Below are positions 25,701-36,893 of a DNA stretch of 64,000 bases, in pieces. Origin of the DNA: Psychrobacter frigidicola. Its GTDB lineage: Bacteria > Pseudomonadota > Gammaproteobacteria > Pseudomonadales > Moraxellaceae. Under the pieces are notes generated by a model, which was not told the DNA's origin, did not search any database, and saw only the letters and a program-made list of their open reading frames with translations. Both the position numbers and the translations under genes were made by a program. Numbering within the stretch: position 1 is the stretch's first letter; every line of letters begins with the position of its first letter. The stretch covers positions 496,001 to 560,000 of the forward strand of contig NZ_VORZ01000002.1 of assembly GCF_007997305.1 (NCBI RefSeq), written 5' to 3'.

Positions 25701-26651
25701 TTGCAAACTGAACTGCAAACTCAGAAAAATAAGCTAGCCAGCCAAGCGACTGAGTTGGCGCTAAGTGCCCAGCGTCTACAAGATGCCATTGACTATGCAC
25801 AGGATGCTTTAGCTGACTACTATAAATTGAGTAATGATAATAAAGACAGCGAACAAGCATCGAAGCAACCTATCAGTATTTCAAGCTTATTGACCGATTT
25901 TATTACCCATGAGCGCCGTGTACGTCCGGATAAAATAGCAGAGTTGCAACTCGAGTACAGCAAAATTCAACAGCAGCTTAGTAAGATTGGCGCGGTTAAT
26001 TTAGCGGCGGTTGCTGAGCTCGATGCAGTTAACGAGCGTTTAAAGCCGCTAGTGCAACAGACTGAAGATATTGCGAAGAGCATGGCTACTTTACAAGCCG
26101 CGATTGCCTCTATTGATGAGACTACTAAGACGCTATTTATGCAGACGCTTGATGCGGTTAATATTGAGCTGGCTAATTTATTTAGCAAAGTTTTCGGTGG
26201 TGGTCATGCCAGCTTAACCTTAAACGTAGATGATGTACCAATGAATACCTCCGTTGATAAAACCAAGTCAGAACAACGTTCAGAGCAATGGCGGGCAGGG
26301 TTAACCTTGATGGCGCAACCAAAGGGTAAGCGTAATAGTCGCCTTGCGGTATTGTCAGGCGGCGAGAAAACTTTAACGGCACTAAGCTTAATTTTTGCTA
26401 TCTTTAAACAACATCCGGCACCATTTTGTGTGCTGGATGAAGTAGATGCACCCCTTGATGATGCCAACGTTGCACGCTTTACCAGCCTTATTCATGAGCT
26501 TGCAGACGATCTACAGTTTATTTTTATCAGTCATAATAAATTGGCAATGCAAATAGCGGACGAGCTAAAAGGCATTACTATGCCAACTGCGGGTATTTCT
26601 TCCTTGGTGAGCGTCTCCTTAGAGGAGGCAGTGCGCTATATTGATAGCTAA
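22725..26651 (+). CDS. smc: Chromosome segregation protein SMC
   Basis: Condensin ATPase that organises and segregates the chromosome. 1308 aa, longer than the usual 1150-1200. N-terminal head MRLKSLKLAGFKSFAN with Walker A GPNGCGKSN at residues 31-39 and the Q-loop region GETSAKQLRGGAMSDVIFAG; two long Gln-rich coiled coils; a central hinge-like region at about residues 550-760; then C-terminal signature LSGGEKT near 1210 and Walker B FCVLDEVDAPLDDANV near 1234. The hinge region includes Asn/Gln/Pro-rich inserts not seen in classical SMC. A weak ribosome site precedes the ATG. No scpA or scpB is adjacent. zipA and ligA follow on the same strand. Confidence 0.95.
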   Translation: MRLKSLKLAGFKSFANATTFTFPRGITAIVGPNGCGKSNVIDAIRWVLGETSAKQLRGGAMSDVIFAGTQEKSAKSVASVELTFEHTHDEQNGIRHELNLYQELSVRRQVNLDGRSDYFINGTRCRRRDVVDIFLGTGLGARSYAVIEQGMIGRIVDSNPQQLREFIEEAAGVSRYQARRAETQQKLEKTQDNLARLHDMQSEMERQQKTLSKQAASAQRYKEITANLADIRQQLAIQQLYQAKHTQQQHKAEHERSAIAVTELQTNYEDLKVKQDKLSAHINQQQWLKDDTQSAYYQQQLSYQQAEHQLGDGQVQLSQIEEQLASLLQQREQAIAEIEKLQVQEIEQQQELSKLQPKLADLTIKRDAHKQNEQPLQRAWQEAQNQLSRLQENARTLEQQQALNNQSQNRWQLSQDKWTQRQQNWQGLWETLHENSTTGTTGDNDAQTLSKTSSTQIAELNNQLQQLARQQDSVAERLDTIQPQERILQQQLIAQQRELADHEKRHALLAGEYDTLYHILHPKPPNQSHNNPPQQTPNLAGQTENRVEKLPTTTLREQIELSVQGQQYAEQLDSLLALWLDSHVLLASEFTVDDADDKAVGNKKPADSLWQSLQSYLPDLLTYQNQASRAKNELSHSLWLPALKKHSQVNDSTNTLPKELIDKVLRLSQLIAKPELALWQQCYLYLAQVNAEYEHTIEELTAVLQVLPPAALLLTTNGWLISGSGTINLSKLAGPNNGQNEGQTNSQFLSQRLTQRTRLQTLESLLEDNEAQIQTQQQTIKQNQREYEAVTISLEETRAQAQQLTHDKYCYQQQLATQQATYDRLQADEQRLTSDKIVLEQEQQELVQEQQALDSAQQQIQAGIQSLTPKLAAAQDNWQQLQVARNELSSARLADDAAWQTLQLNIQQSEIRLEHSVSSLARVTEQHDKSVHSEQQLRISYERYQAQLPALTTALQQAQTARDEQQTLLTEREAALTSLKQEYSQQQAALNGLQTELQTQKNKLASQATELALSAQRLQDAIDYAQDALADYYKLSNDNKDSEQASKQPISISSLLTDFITHERRVRPDKIAELQLEYSKIQQQLSKIGAVNLAAVAELDAVNERLKPLVQQTEDIAKSMATLQAAIASIDETTKTLFMQTLDAVNIELANLFSKVFGGGHASLTLNVDDVPMNTSVDKTKSEQRSEQWRAGLTLMAQPKGKRNSRLAVLSGGEKTLTALSLIFAIFKQHPAPFCVLDEVDAPLDDANVARFTSLIHELADDLQFIFISHNKLAMQIADELKGITMPTAGISSLVSVSLEEAVRYIDS

Positions 26652-26699
26652 TTGGCAACCTGTTTAATGATTAGAAAAGGTTGTTAGAAAGAAATGTTC

Positions 26700-26739
26700 A
26701 CATTGACCCTTATAGCCATTGACAAAAGGGTCACAATGT
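26700..26739. repeat. Inverted repeat between smc and zipA
   Basis: ACATTGACCCTT and AAGGGTCACAATGT pair with a two-base bulge and a 14-base loop. No T-run follows; possibly a weak terminator, RNA hairpin or operator ahead of zipA. Confidence 0.4.
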
Positions 26740-26760
26740 AATGACGCTAGGGGTCAGCCA

Positions 26761-26769
26761 TGCTAGACT
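26761..26769 (+). promoter_or_regulatory. Possible extended -10 promoter for zipA
   Basis: TGCTAGACT differs by one base from the TGCTATACT found before rnpB and typA; about 60 bases upstream of the zipA start. No good -35 seen. Confidence 0.3.
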
Positions 26770-26827
26770 ATTGCCAATTATTCCCTTTTTTATCTCCCTT
26801 TTTATCATTTATTAGGATATCTCTCTC

Positions 26828-27838
26828 ATGACCGCCATTCAGTTTATATTGCTTGTCATTGCTGTATTTATTGTGTTTGCAGGGCTGTTTATGGTCATGC
26901 GTAGCTCAAAACGTCGCCAAAATGCTGACGGGGTAGCCATTAATTATGATAAAAACGGTATCCCAATTATTCCACGCCACGAGCGTAATATCGTTGACCA
27001 GCTAGACTTTGACGATACGGTTGCCGGTGAAACGACTATTGGTCCTAATCGTGATTATCTAAATGCGGTCATCGAGGACGTTCCTTCGCAAGGCCAACGT
27101 GTTAACAACCAAGGTTATAACGAAGAACACAACGCTGAGTTTGCACGCTGGCAAGCTGAGCAGCAGCGTGAAGATGATACTGAGTTTGGACATTTAACCA
27201 AAGAGCTGCGCGGTGATAACCAGCAGCAATATGGACAAACCTCTGGCAACCAAGAGCATGATGCTTTTTCTAGCTTAATGTCCGCCACCGATAATATAAT
27301 GCCCGCAATCGATACGGCAGAAGAGCCTATTTTTACCGATAACAGTCCGATACTTGATCAGCATATGCTAGAACCAGTTGATGAGGCACAAAACGGTCCG
27401 CTCATTCATGCCAAAGACAATATTAATATCACTATTTTGCCGCACCAATATCGTGACCGTCCTCCCGCGATTATTCGTGGACAAGATTTATTAGGCTTGA
27501 TTGATAAGTACGGCTTACGCTTTGGCGCGATGAATATGTTCCACCGTTATGAGCAAAAAGACGGTACTGGTATCCTTTGGTTTAGCATGATGGGTATTAC
27601 AGACAAAGGTATTGCGCCCTTTGACCCGCATAGTGTGGCGACCAATACTTATAACGGCGTGGTGGTGTTTTTATCGCTACCGCATCCGCGTGCGCTAACG
27701 AGCTTCGATGGCATGATGAGCATCGCTTACATGATGGCTAATGATTTAGACGCGATGATGCTTGATGAAGATAACGATCCGATTACCTCTGAATATAGAC
27801 AGCAACTGCGCAATCAAGTTCGTGATTATCAAGGTTAG
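26828..27838 (+). CDS. zipA: Cell division protein ZipA
   Basis: Divisome component that anchors FtsZ polymers to the inner membrane. 336 aa: an N-terminal membrane helix (FILLVIAVFIVFAGLFMVM), a charged linker rich in Asn, Gln, Asp and Glu, and a C-terminal FtsZ-binding domain of about 130 residues (LLGLIDKYGLRFGAMNMFHRY, LWFSMMGITDKGIAPFD, GVVVFLSLPHPRALTSFDG). Topology is N-out with a cytoplasmic FtsZ domain. The smc-zipA-ligA order is common in gamma-proteobacteria. Ends with a clear terminator. Confidence 0.92.
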   Translation: MTAIQFILLVIAVFIVFAGLFMVMRSSKRRQNADGVAINYDKNGIPIIPRHERNIVDQLDFDDTVAGETTIGPNRDYLNAVIEDVPSQGQRVNNQGYNEEHNAEFARWQAEQQREDDTEFGHLTKELRGDNQQQYGQTSGNQEHDAFSSLMSATDNIMPAIDTAEEPIFTDNSPILDQHMLEPVDEAQNGPLIHAKDNINITILPHQYRDRPPAIIRGQDLLGLIDKYGLRFGAMNMFHRYEQKDGTGILWFSMMGITDKGIAPFDPHSVATNTYNGVVVFLSLPHPRALTSFDGMMSIAYMMANDLDAMMLDEDNDPITSEYRQQLRNQVRDYQG

Positions 27839-27893
27839 TATTCATAAAGTTTAATAACTATAAAAGATTATAGCGATAATAATTAACTATTTT

Positions 27894-27936
27894 AAAAGGC
27901 AAATAACGTGACTCATTTCATGTTATTTGCCTTTTT
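27894..27936 (+). terminator. Terminator after zipA
   Basis: AAAAGGCAAATAAC pairs perfectly with GTTATTTGCCTTTT, followed by T; 14-base loop, 55 bases after the stop codon. Confidence 0.9.
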
Positions 27937-27983
27937 CATTGAGTACAATAACCCACAAACTTGTTATGATATCGGCATATTAA

Positions 27984-30140
<2,157 letters not shown>

Positions 30141-30146
30141 GGAGTA

Positions 30147-32198
30147 ATGAATATTGATTATTTGAAAGACTTGGATGACGATACTCGGAAAGAGATTGAA
30201 GCGTTGCAGAAGATTACGCGTGAGGAGAATGGGGATGAGATATTTGCTCAAAGGAATTATAATTTAGGAATTACATTGATGAGGTTAAATCATAATGATT
30301 TAGCTCTTAGTTATTTTGATAAGATAAAAATTATAGACGATAAGTTGATTCTTTCTAAATCTTTCCTGCACACAGGATTCATATATGAAACTATAGGTGA
30401 ACTAGATAAAGCTATAAAATATTGGGGGATGATCAAAAAAGAGTATGGAGTTGTTATATATTCAGTAGCACAACTATATGTTGGTTACTACTACTCTATA
30501 AGTGATAAAGTTGAGCTGGCTATAAACGCGTGGAATACAATAAAAAAAGACTATAATCTCGATTTGTATAATCAAGCGCAATTTAATCTTGGTGTAGCTT
30601 ATGGGAATAAAGGTGACCATAAGTCATCAAAAAATTTTTGGATTAATATTGAGCGTGGAGAAAGTATTGATCTATATATATCAGCCCAATTCAACCTTGG
30701 ATATGATTATGATATAGAAGGTAACTATGAGAAAGCATTAGAGATATGGGATAGTATTCTTTCAGCTGATAGTCCAAAGTTTTATGCGAGAGCACAATAC
30801 AATATCGGTAAGACATATGAAAACATCAAAGACTATGAAAGTGCAATGAAGGCCTTTGAGAATGTTAAGCTTACCGATGATCCGGAAATATATGCAGTCG
30901 CTCAATACCAAATTGGTTTATTCCTAATTCATAGCGATATATCGGAAAACTTTAATGAAGCCAAGCAAGTGTTTACTAATGCTCAGTCAGCATACCCATA
31001 TGAAGTATACTGCTATGACAAAATATGTGAATTACTGTTGAAGCCGGAAACTAAAAATGTAGGAAAACAAGCCTTACTACTGTTAGAAGGTACCCTAAAG
31101 ACTGTTAGTATTTTGAAACTAGACTTTGGGCAGGCATCTAACGAAATAAAGCCAGCTGAAAGAAAGCTCGCTCACTATACCAGTACATATATTACCAATT
31201 TGCTTCTAGAAACTGATAAAGATAATAGTCTACCAAGTTTTTTTCGCCTCAATACTATCAACAATGTTAATGACCCAAGTGAAGGAAGGTTGCTTGTAAA
31301 CTATCTAAAAGATATCCAGGTAAAGTACTTTTATGCCCCAGATTTTGATAAAAACCTACACGCTTTTATTAGCTGTTTCACATTCAACCATGATAGCCTC
31401 AATCAGTTTCGCTTGTATGGTAAAGAAAGTGATAAAGAGGCCTCGGGTGTTAGTCTCGTATTTAAAAAAGAGTTTTTTCAATCAAATAACTCTATAGGAG
31501 GATTGTCTTTTCTGTCACTCGATAACAGTATTCAAAAGTCATATAAGGAATTTCCTGTTCAAAGCATTAATAAACAGTCTAATATAAATCAAAAACATGA
31601 TAGTAAAATAATAGTTAAAAATCAACCAGTGATGAGATGCGTGTACATTGACCCTACCTCTAATTATATTCAACTTGCCCAGCGTAATCGATTAACATTT
31701 TTTCGAGAGTTCATTAATGAGGTTGTAGAAGTAGAAGGCGAAAAAACAAGTAAAGCTGAACACGAATGGAATCGGTATAAAAAATATATCGATGAAAAGA
31801 CAGAAATTTTCAATGATGCATTTATAAGTCTTAAAGGTACTTATAAATTAATAATAGAAGAAAAGATAAAAATCAAAAAGGATAGTACAGAAGTTTTGGA
31901 AAATATAGCAGTATTGTTAGACGAGATTCTTCTACCTTTAAAATATCTAATCAAGCACTCTGCGTTTCAGGAAGAGCAAGAGTGTCGTATGGTATATGTG
32001 ACCTCGCTTAATGCACCTGAAGTTAAAATGGAGCATAAAAGATTTCTATTCGTTGAGTATGAGGCAGGTGTAAAGCAAAACCTCAATAAAATATATATAG
32101 CTCCTGCCGCTACCGAATATCAACTTTATTTAGCTTGGTTACTTCGTAATAGTGATGCCAAAATCGAGCTATCAAACAATCCCTATCGTCAGACTTAG
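30147..32198 (+). CDS. TPR-repeat protein with C-terminal DUF2971-like domain
   Basis: 683 aa, no signal peptide, so cytoplasmic. Residues about 35-290 form at least seven degenerate 35-40-residue helical repeats of TPR/Sel1 type (YNLGITLMRLNHNDLALSYF, AQFNLGVAYGNKGDHKSS, AQYNIGKTYENIKDYESAM). The second half resembles DUF2971: HYTS near residue 347, FFRLNTINNVNDPSEGRLL, HAFISCFTFNHDSLNQFRLY, ASGVSLVFKK, and FQEEQECRMVYV. The catalytic nature of DUF2971 is unknown to me. The gene is strongly A+T-rich and starts six bases after the ligA stop with a GGGAG ribosome site, so it has been placed directly behind a housekeeping gene. Candidate accessory or defence gene; function unknown. Confidence 0.68.
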   Translation: MNIDYLKDLDDDTRKEIEALQKITREENGDEIFAQRNYNLGITLMRLNHNDLALSYFDKIKIIDDKLILSKSFLHTGFIYETIGELDKAIKYWGMIKKEYGVVIYSVAQLYVGYYYSISDKVELAINAWNTIKKDYNLDLYNQAQFNLGVAYGNKGDHKSSKNFWINIERGESIDLYISAQFNLGYDYDIEGNYEKALEIWDSILSADSPKFYARAQYNIGKTYENIKDYESAMKAFENVKLTDDPEIYAVAQYQIGLFLIHSDISENFNEAKQVFTNAQSAYPYEVYCYDKICELLLKPETKNVGKQALLLLEGTLKTVSILKLDFGQASNEIKPAERKLAHYTSTYITNLLLETDKDNSLPSFFRLNTINNVNDPSEGRLLVNYLKDIQVKYFYAPDFDKNLHAFISCFTFNHDSLNQFRLYGKESDKEASGVSLVFKKEFFQSNNSIGGLSFLSLDNSIQKSYKEFPVQSINKQSNINQKHDSKIIVKNQPVMRCVYIDPTSNYIQLAQRNRLTFFREFINEVVEVEGEKTSKAEHEWNRYKKYIDEKTEIFNDAFISLKGTYKLIIEEKIKIKKDSTEVLENIAVLLDEILLPLKYLIKHSAFQEEQECRMVYVTSLNAPEVKMEHKRFLFVEYEAGVKQNLNKIYIAPAATEYQLYLAWLLRNSDAKIELSNNPYRQT

Positions 32199-32241
32199 AG
32201 TTTCTTACCAGCGTATACGTAAAAACATACGCTATTAACCT

Positions 32242-32781
32242 CTACTCCTGCACCTCTCCATGCCCCTGCACATCACTTTTCTTACCATTTGGTTGAATGT
32301 TAATCGGCAATACCAACCCTTTAGCGAAGTCCTCAGCAAACACATAATCATAGCGACTGGTAGCAATGTCAGGAAGAGTATGGATAATCAAGGTCATGTT
32401 GTCGTCATCAGTCAGCTCATGCGACGTATAGCTATTCCCAAGCTGATCGAGTACTTTCGATAGCGCTTCATTACTTGCCATGCTCACGGTTAGATTGTGT
32501 TGGGCGGTGGCGTTATCGACTTTGAAGTAGTCCGCATAGTCGCGTACATTTTGGCTATCGAGCGCAAACGGATATTGATAGTCAGCACGGGCAGCTGCCT
32601 TTTCATCACTGGCGATGAGTGACCAGTCTATAACAGTGGCTGATTCTGTTGATGGTGCGGCAGTGGTTTGTTCGGCTCCGGCAGCAGTTTTGTCTGCCTT
32701 ATCGCCGCCGCTATCGCAGCCAGTTAGTATCCACATACTAGCTGCGCTCATGATTAGCATACTGATTAGGCGCTTCGCCAT
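32242..32781 (-). CDS. Hypothetical lipoprotein
   Basis: 179 aa with a lipoprotein signal (LTGC, Cys22) and a Gly/Asp/Ala/Thr-rich linker, followed by about 130 residues with no recognised domain (DYADYFKVDNATAQHNLTVS, SRYDYVFAEDFAKGLVLP). A GGGAGAG ribosome site precedes the ATG. Sits alone on the minus strand. Likely surface or periplasm-facing; role unknown. Confidence 0.75.
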   Translation of the reverse strand: MAKRLISMLIMSAASMWILTGCDSGGDKADKTAAGAEQTTAAPSTESATVIDWSLIASDEKAAARADYQYPFALDSQNVRDYADYFKVDNATAQHNLTVSMASNEALSKVLDQLGNSYTSHELTDDDNMTLIIHTLPDIATSRYDYVFAEDFAKGLVLPINIQPNGKKSDVQGHGEVQE

Positions 32782-32942
32782 CGATATCTCTCCCTTACGA
32801 TTAATAATAGTGCCTAGTAAAATAGAACTAAAACCTTCATTAAGTCTGGTTCATTATGCTTAGCCACGTTCAGCGATATTTTGACAGTTTTTGCCTTACT
32901 TCACCAGCTAAACTGTAGCTTCTAAATTTTCGAATTTAACAT

Positions 32943-32992
32943 CTAGTCTCTAAATATTAAAGTTAACTTTTTAAGGGACTAGCTTCAATGGA
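32943..32992. repeat. Imperfect 50-base inverted repeat
   Basis: CTAGTCTCT pairs with AGGGACTAG (one G/T), and inner AAAGTT with AACTTT around GTTAAC. It lies upstream of the lipoprotein gene at 32242-32781. No T-run on either side; possible regulatory hairpin or relic of a mobile repeat. Confidence 0.45.
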
Positions 32993-33004
32993 ATTAGCAG
33001 ACAT

Positions 33005-33037
33005 AAAAAAACAGCCACCGCTTGATGACTGTTTTTA
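33005..33037 (-). terminator. Terminator after the MliC-like lipoprotein gene
   Basis: AAAAACAG and CTGTTTTT flank a 14-base loop; A-run on the plus strand gives the U-run when read on the minus strand. Confidence 0.7.
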
Positions 33038-33138
33038 TGACTACTTTTTTTATAATATAGTAGCTATCGTTACTGTTTAAGTGGCTTAATTTTTCTAATT
33101 ATTATAGTTTCAATCAAGGCTACTATTACAGTTACGGA

Positions 33139-33543
33139 TTAACGTTTTTCGCAGTTAACCTGATATTCAGTACCGTCTGTCCATTTCATGGCAAGGATAC
33201 CTTTATCGCCTTTCATGTGCCATGCATAGGCAACTTCTGGATTAGAGTCATTGGCATAGCTTGCGGTGTCACCTTGTACGCCACCATTTAAAATCACTTG
33301 CTGCTGTGACCATCTGATTTTAGGTACAGTCGCCGTAACCATCGCTTGTTGTTTATTGATAGACTGTTTTGCCATGATTTGCGCATCGTCAGTACAAGTG
33401 TAACGCTCTGGCATCATGCGATCGTATGCAGCATCGGTCACGCTTTCTGAAGGACTGGTCGGTACAGTAGGTGCCGTCGTCGCACAAGCACTAAGTAGAG
33501 CAAGGGCTGGTAGGGCAGTAGCAAGTTTTAGCATGTGAGTCAT
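33139..33543 (-). CDS. MliC-like lipoprotein (candidate lysozyme inhibitor)
   Basis: 134 aa. A TTG 12 bases upstream is open, but the ATG at 33543 has GGAG seven bases before it and is preferred. Lipobox LSAC with Cys20. The C-terminal 90 residues resemble MliC/PliC C-type lysozyme inhibitors: RYTCTDDAQIMAKQ at the start of the domain and MKWTDGTEYQVNCEKR at the end, with two cysteines that would form the single disulfide. The family protects the peptidoglycan from host lysozyme. The resemblance is modest, so the function is tentative. Monocistronic with its own terminator. Confidence 0.62.
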   Translation of the reverse strand: MTHMLKLATALPALALLSACATTAPTVPTSPSESVTDAAYDRMMPERYTCTDDAQIMAKQSINKQQAMVTATVPKIRWSQQQVILNGGVQGDTASYANDSNPEVAYAWHMKGDKGILAMKWTDGTEYQVNCEKR

Positions 33544-33726
33544 AATAATCTCCAAAAGTATAGCCTATATATCATGTTATTAATGCGCTAAGCGCATGAC
33601 GCACATGGTAACGAAAAAGGCAGCCTAATAATGTTAGAAATTGTTCCGTAGTGGTGCCGTAATTGTCAGCTTAGTTACTTAATGAATGACTAATGTAAGT
33701 ATTTATCACTGCTAATCAACGGTCAA

Positions 33727-33770
33727 TAAAAAGCGCACATCGGCTTGAGAGCTGATGTGCGCTTCTTTTT
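33727..33770 (-). terminator. Terminator of the YgiQ-type gene
   Basis: AAGCGCACATCGGCT, TGAG loop, AGCTGATGTGCGCTT: 15 bp with one G/T pair. A-run on the plus strand gives a U-run in the minus-strand transcript. Confidence 0.85.
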
Positions 33771-33790
33771 ACAAGTTAATTTATTCTAGC

Positions 33791-36232
33791 TTACTTAGTT
33801 TTTCGTGGTGGCAGTCCAGTATGTTGAGTCTGGAAGTTGCCTTTGCTAACTTTTTTGCTATTTTTACTCGAAGTGTTTTTTGTAGAAGTAGACGCTGAGT
33901 TGTTATTTTGACGCTTTGCAGAGTCATTACCCACACGGCTGTTCTTTTTGCGTGCCGACTGATAGCTGTCCTGATTAGCATCGCGCCCCTCTAAACTGGC
34001 GTTAAATGGCGGAATGAGGCAGCCACGATTTTTGCCAATCAGATCGCCACGACCCATGGCTTTTAGGGCTTCACGTAAGAGTGCCCAGTTCTTTGGATCA
34101 TGATAGCGCAAAAAGGCTTTGTGTAATTTACGCTGCTTACCAGATTTGACGATATCCATGTCGCCGCCCTCACGGCTGACCTTATGCAATGGGTCTTTAT
34201 GCGTGTGATACATCGTCGTCGCGGTCGCCATTGGGCTGGGATAAAAGGCTTGCACTTGGTCAGCGCGGTAGCCATAACCTTTCAGCCACAGTGCCAGATT
34301 CATCATATCTTCATCTTTCGTGCCCGGATGGGCAGCGATAAAATAGGGGATAAGGTATTGCTCTTTGCCCGCTTCTTGGCTGAATTGTTCGAACATCGCT
34401 TTAAACTTATCGTATGAGCCCATGCCCGGCTTCATCATTTTTGATAAGACGTTTTCTTCTGAATGCTCAGGCGCGATTTTGAGATAGCCACCGACATGAT
34501 GGGTGACCAATTCTTTAACGTATTCAGGGTCTTTGACGGCTAAGTCATACCTTAGACCAGAGGCGATAAGAATCTTTTTCACGCCTTTAATATCACGGGC
34601 TTTACGGTATAACTTGGTCAAATTGCTATGGTCGGTGATTAAGTTTTCACAGACATCAGGATATACACAAGACGGCTTGCGGCAATTCTTTTCAATAGTT
34701 TCGTCTTTACAGCTCAGACGATACATATTCGCGGTTGGCCCGCCAAGGTCGGAAATGACACCAGTGAAGCTTGGCGCGGTATCACGAATGGCTTCCACTT
34801 CACGCAGGATAGACTCTTCTGAGCGGTTTTGAATAATACGACCTTCGTGCTCGGTAATTGAGCAGAATGTACAACCACCAAAGCAGCCACGCATGATATT
34901 GACGGAGAATTTGATCATGTCATAAGCAGGAATGCGGTCATCGCCGTAGCTTGGATGCGGCAGACGCGCATAAGGCAAGTCAAACAAGTAATCCATCTCT
35001 TCCGTTGATAATGGAATCGGTGGCGGATTGAGCCACACATCAATCGAGGTAAAGGAGTTACCCGCACCGCTACTATGACGTTGAACTAAAGCGCGTGCGT
35101 TACCGGGGTTGGTTTCTAAATGCAGGATACGGCTGGCATGGGCATATAAGACTGGATCAGATTTGACATGCTCATAATCGGGCAGACGAATGACTGTCTT
35201 TTCACGTGGTGGTAGTTTTAATTTATGCTTAAGCGCAGTTTTTGGACTTTCCGCTTTAGCGTTAGAACCACGCAGTTGCACCACTTGGACATCGTCATCC
35301 ACTTGTTCGCTGTTGACGACTTTATTGGCAACAGGTTCAGAGACGAAGCCCGGATACTGAGAAGACATGGAGTTTTGTAATGGCGATACCGTGGTTTTAT
35401 CTTGTTCAATTGAGCAGCCATCAACGTCTTCGGTCATCACATACGGGTTAATAATCGGGTCAACACGGCCGACAGTATCGACATCGTTACTGGCTACTTC
35501 AACCATGCCTGCTTGCCAATGACGGCGGCTTGGGGTGAGTAAATAACACGTACCGCGCAAGCTGCTCATTTGCTCAAGGGTATAGCCTTTTGAGAGTCCA
35601 TGCACCACATCGACGATGGCGCGTTCGGCATTACCATACAATAAAACGTCGGCACGGGCATCGAGCAAAATACTACGGCGCACTTTATCTGACCAATAAT
35701 CATAATGGGCGATACGGCGCAGACTACCCTCGATACCGCCTAAAATAATCGGCACATCGGGATAGGCTTCACGGCAGCGTTGGCTATAAACAATAGCAGC
35801 GCGGTCAGGGCGTTTGTCGGCGACATTGCCCGGCGAGTACGCATCATCGCTACGAATTTTACGGTCGGCGGTATAGCGGTTAATCATGCTATCCATGTTG
35901 CCAGCGGTTACGCCATAGGCATAAACTGGCTTGCCGAGTTCCATAAACGCATCTTTACTTTTCCAATCGGGCTGAGCAATGATACCGACGCGAAAGCCTT
36001 GTGCCTCTAATAAGCGCCCAATGATTGCCATACCAAAGCTAGGATGGTCAACATAAGCGTCGCCCGATATGATAATTACATCACAGGCATCCCAACCCAG
36101 CGCGTCCATTTCCGCACGGCTCATCGGCAAATAGGGCGCAGGCTCATAGCAGCTGGCCCAATGTTTATCGTAATCGTAGAGCGGTTTTGTGCCTTGCTTG
36201 AAGGCGGTGCGGGCGATGGTATCGGCAGACAT
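33791..36232 (-). CDS. YgiQ-family radical SAM protein
   Basis: 813 aa, cytoplasmic. The radical SAM cluster motif is C450-x3-C454-x2-C457 in [19 protein letters not shown], followed by EESILREVE and [12 protein letters not shown]. The N-terminal B12-independent-type half begins with [40 protein letters not shown] and [18 protein letters not shown], all typical of UPF0313/YgiQ. An insertion at about residues 275-345 (Asp/Val/Ser-rich) is longer than in E. coli YgiQ. The tail is a basic Lys/Ser/Asn-rich region. The reaction is not established in detail for the family; the SAM-radical chemistry is the safe part. Confidence 0.9.
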   Translation of the reverse strand: MSADTIARTAFKQGTKPLYDYDKHWASCYEPAPYLPMSRAEMDALGWDACDVIIISGDAYVDHPSFGMAIIGRLLEAQGFRVGIIAQPDWKSKDAFMELGKPVYAYGVTAGNMDSMINRYTADRKIRSDDAYSPGNVADKRPDRAAIVYSQRCREAYPDVPIILGGIEGSLRRIAHYDYWSDKVRRSILLDARADVLLYGNAERAIVDVVHGLSKGYTLEQMSSLRGTCYLLTPSRRHWQAGMVEVASNDVDTVGRVDPIINPYVMTEDVDGCSIEQDKTTVSPLQNSMSSQYPGFVSEPVANKVVNSEQVDDDVQVVQLRGSNAKAESPKTALKHKLKLPPREKTVIRLPDYEHVKSDPVLYAHASRILHLETNPGNARALVQRHSSGAGNSFTSIDVWLNPPPIPLSTEEMDYLFDLPYARLPHPSYGDDRIPAYDMIKFSVNIMRGCFGGCTFCSITEHEGRIIQNRSEESILREVEAIRDTAPSFTGVISDLGGPTANMYRLSCKDETIEKNCRKPSCVYPDVCENLITDHSNLTKLYRKARDIKGVKKILIASGLRYDLAVKDPEYVKELVTHHVGGYLKIAPEHSEENVLSKMMKPGMGSYDKFKAMFEQFSQEAGKEQYLIPYFIAAHPGTKDEDMMNLALWLKGYGYRADQVQAFYPSPMATATTMYHTHKDPLHKVSREGGDMDIVKSGKQRKLHKAFLRYHDPKNWALLREALKAMGRGDLIGKNRGCLIPPFNASLEGRDANQDSYQSARKKNSRVGNDSAKRQNNNSASTSTKNTSSKNSKKVSKGNFQTQHTGLPPRKTK

Positions 36233-36541
36233 GGGACAACCTTTGGCTAAGAGTTTGGCTAAAAATGCAGCTATATGATAATAGGACTCTTAAAGGGCGG
36301 GATAGTAAATTACCCATCACTTTAAAAGGCGCTCATCTTAACATGAATAACCTTCACTATGCGATAAACGATTAGTGATAAGTGTTTGATAGTGCGAGGT
36401 AAACTACTGCACGATTATAATAGGGCTTATCTACTGAATGTGGGTTTATTTAAACGTATAACCATCAAATTAAATCGATATAATTAGATGTTTTAAACAT
36501 AAACATTAGCGAATACTCTAAACATGATTGGAGTTAATAAC
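36233..36541. other. Gene-free stretch upstream of the YgiQ-type gene
   Basis: About 300 bases holding the promoters of the divergent ygiQ-type and small membrane protein genes. Nothing specific recognised. Confidence 0.4.
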
Positions 36542-36844
36542 ATGCTTGCTATGCTGATTCTAGCATTCTTTATGCCGGTACTTGCACTCATTCATTTGAT
36601 AGCGACGGTCTGTTTTTATAAAAAGGGCTACTATCGCAGTCAATCTTTTACTATCAAGCATCTGGCAGTAGCGCTTTTCTTTCCGATAGCGGGTATGGCT
36701 TTGATAACTTTTGAGTATTGGGACAATATGCCGCTTGCAAGTATCCATGTTGGCAGCTTTTTATCTATTCTCTTCGTTTATGCATTTTTAGCTATACTCT
36801 TCGCTATTCCTTACTTATTACATGTGATGGCTGCCGAAAAATAG
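36542..36844 (+). CDS. Small integral membrane protein
   Basis: 100 aa. An ATG at 36524 is open but the in-frame ATG at 36542 has GGAG eight bases upstream. Three hydrophobic helices (MLILAFFMPVLALIHLIATV, KHLAVALFFPIAGMALITF, SFLSILFVYAFLAILFAIPY) separated by short basic and aromatic loops. Family not recognised. Located between the divergent YgiQ-type gene and a convergent regulator gene. Confidence 0.65.
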   Translation: MLAMLILAFFMPVLALIHLIATVCFYKKGYYRSQSFTIKHLAVALFFPIAGMALITFEYWDNMPLASIHVGSFLSILFVYAFLAILFAIPYLLHVMAAEK

Positions 36845-36893
36845 AGCCATTATTGACGCGGTAAAACGGTCAGTCACTGTAAATTAATCGCTA

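Larger units (their letters stand above)
32782..33138. other. Intergenic region between two lipoprotein genes
   Basis: About 360 A+T-rich bases with a long imperfect inverted repeat (32943-32992) and the terminator of the following minus-strand lipoprotein gene. No ORF seen. Confidence 0.5.
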
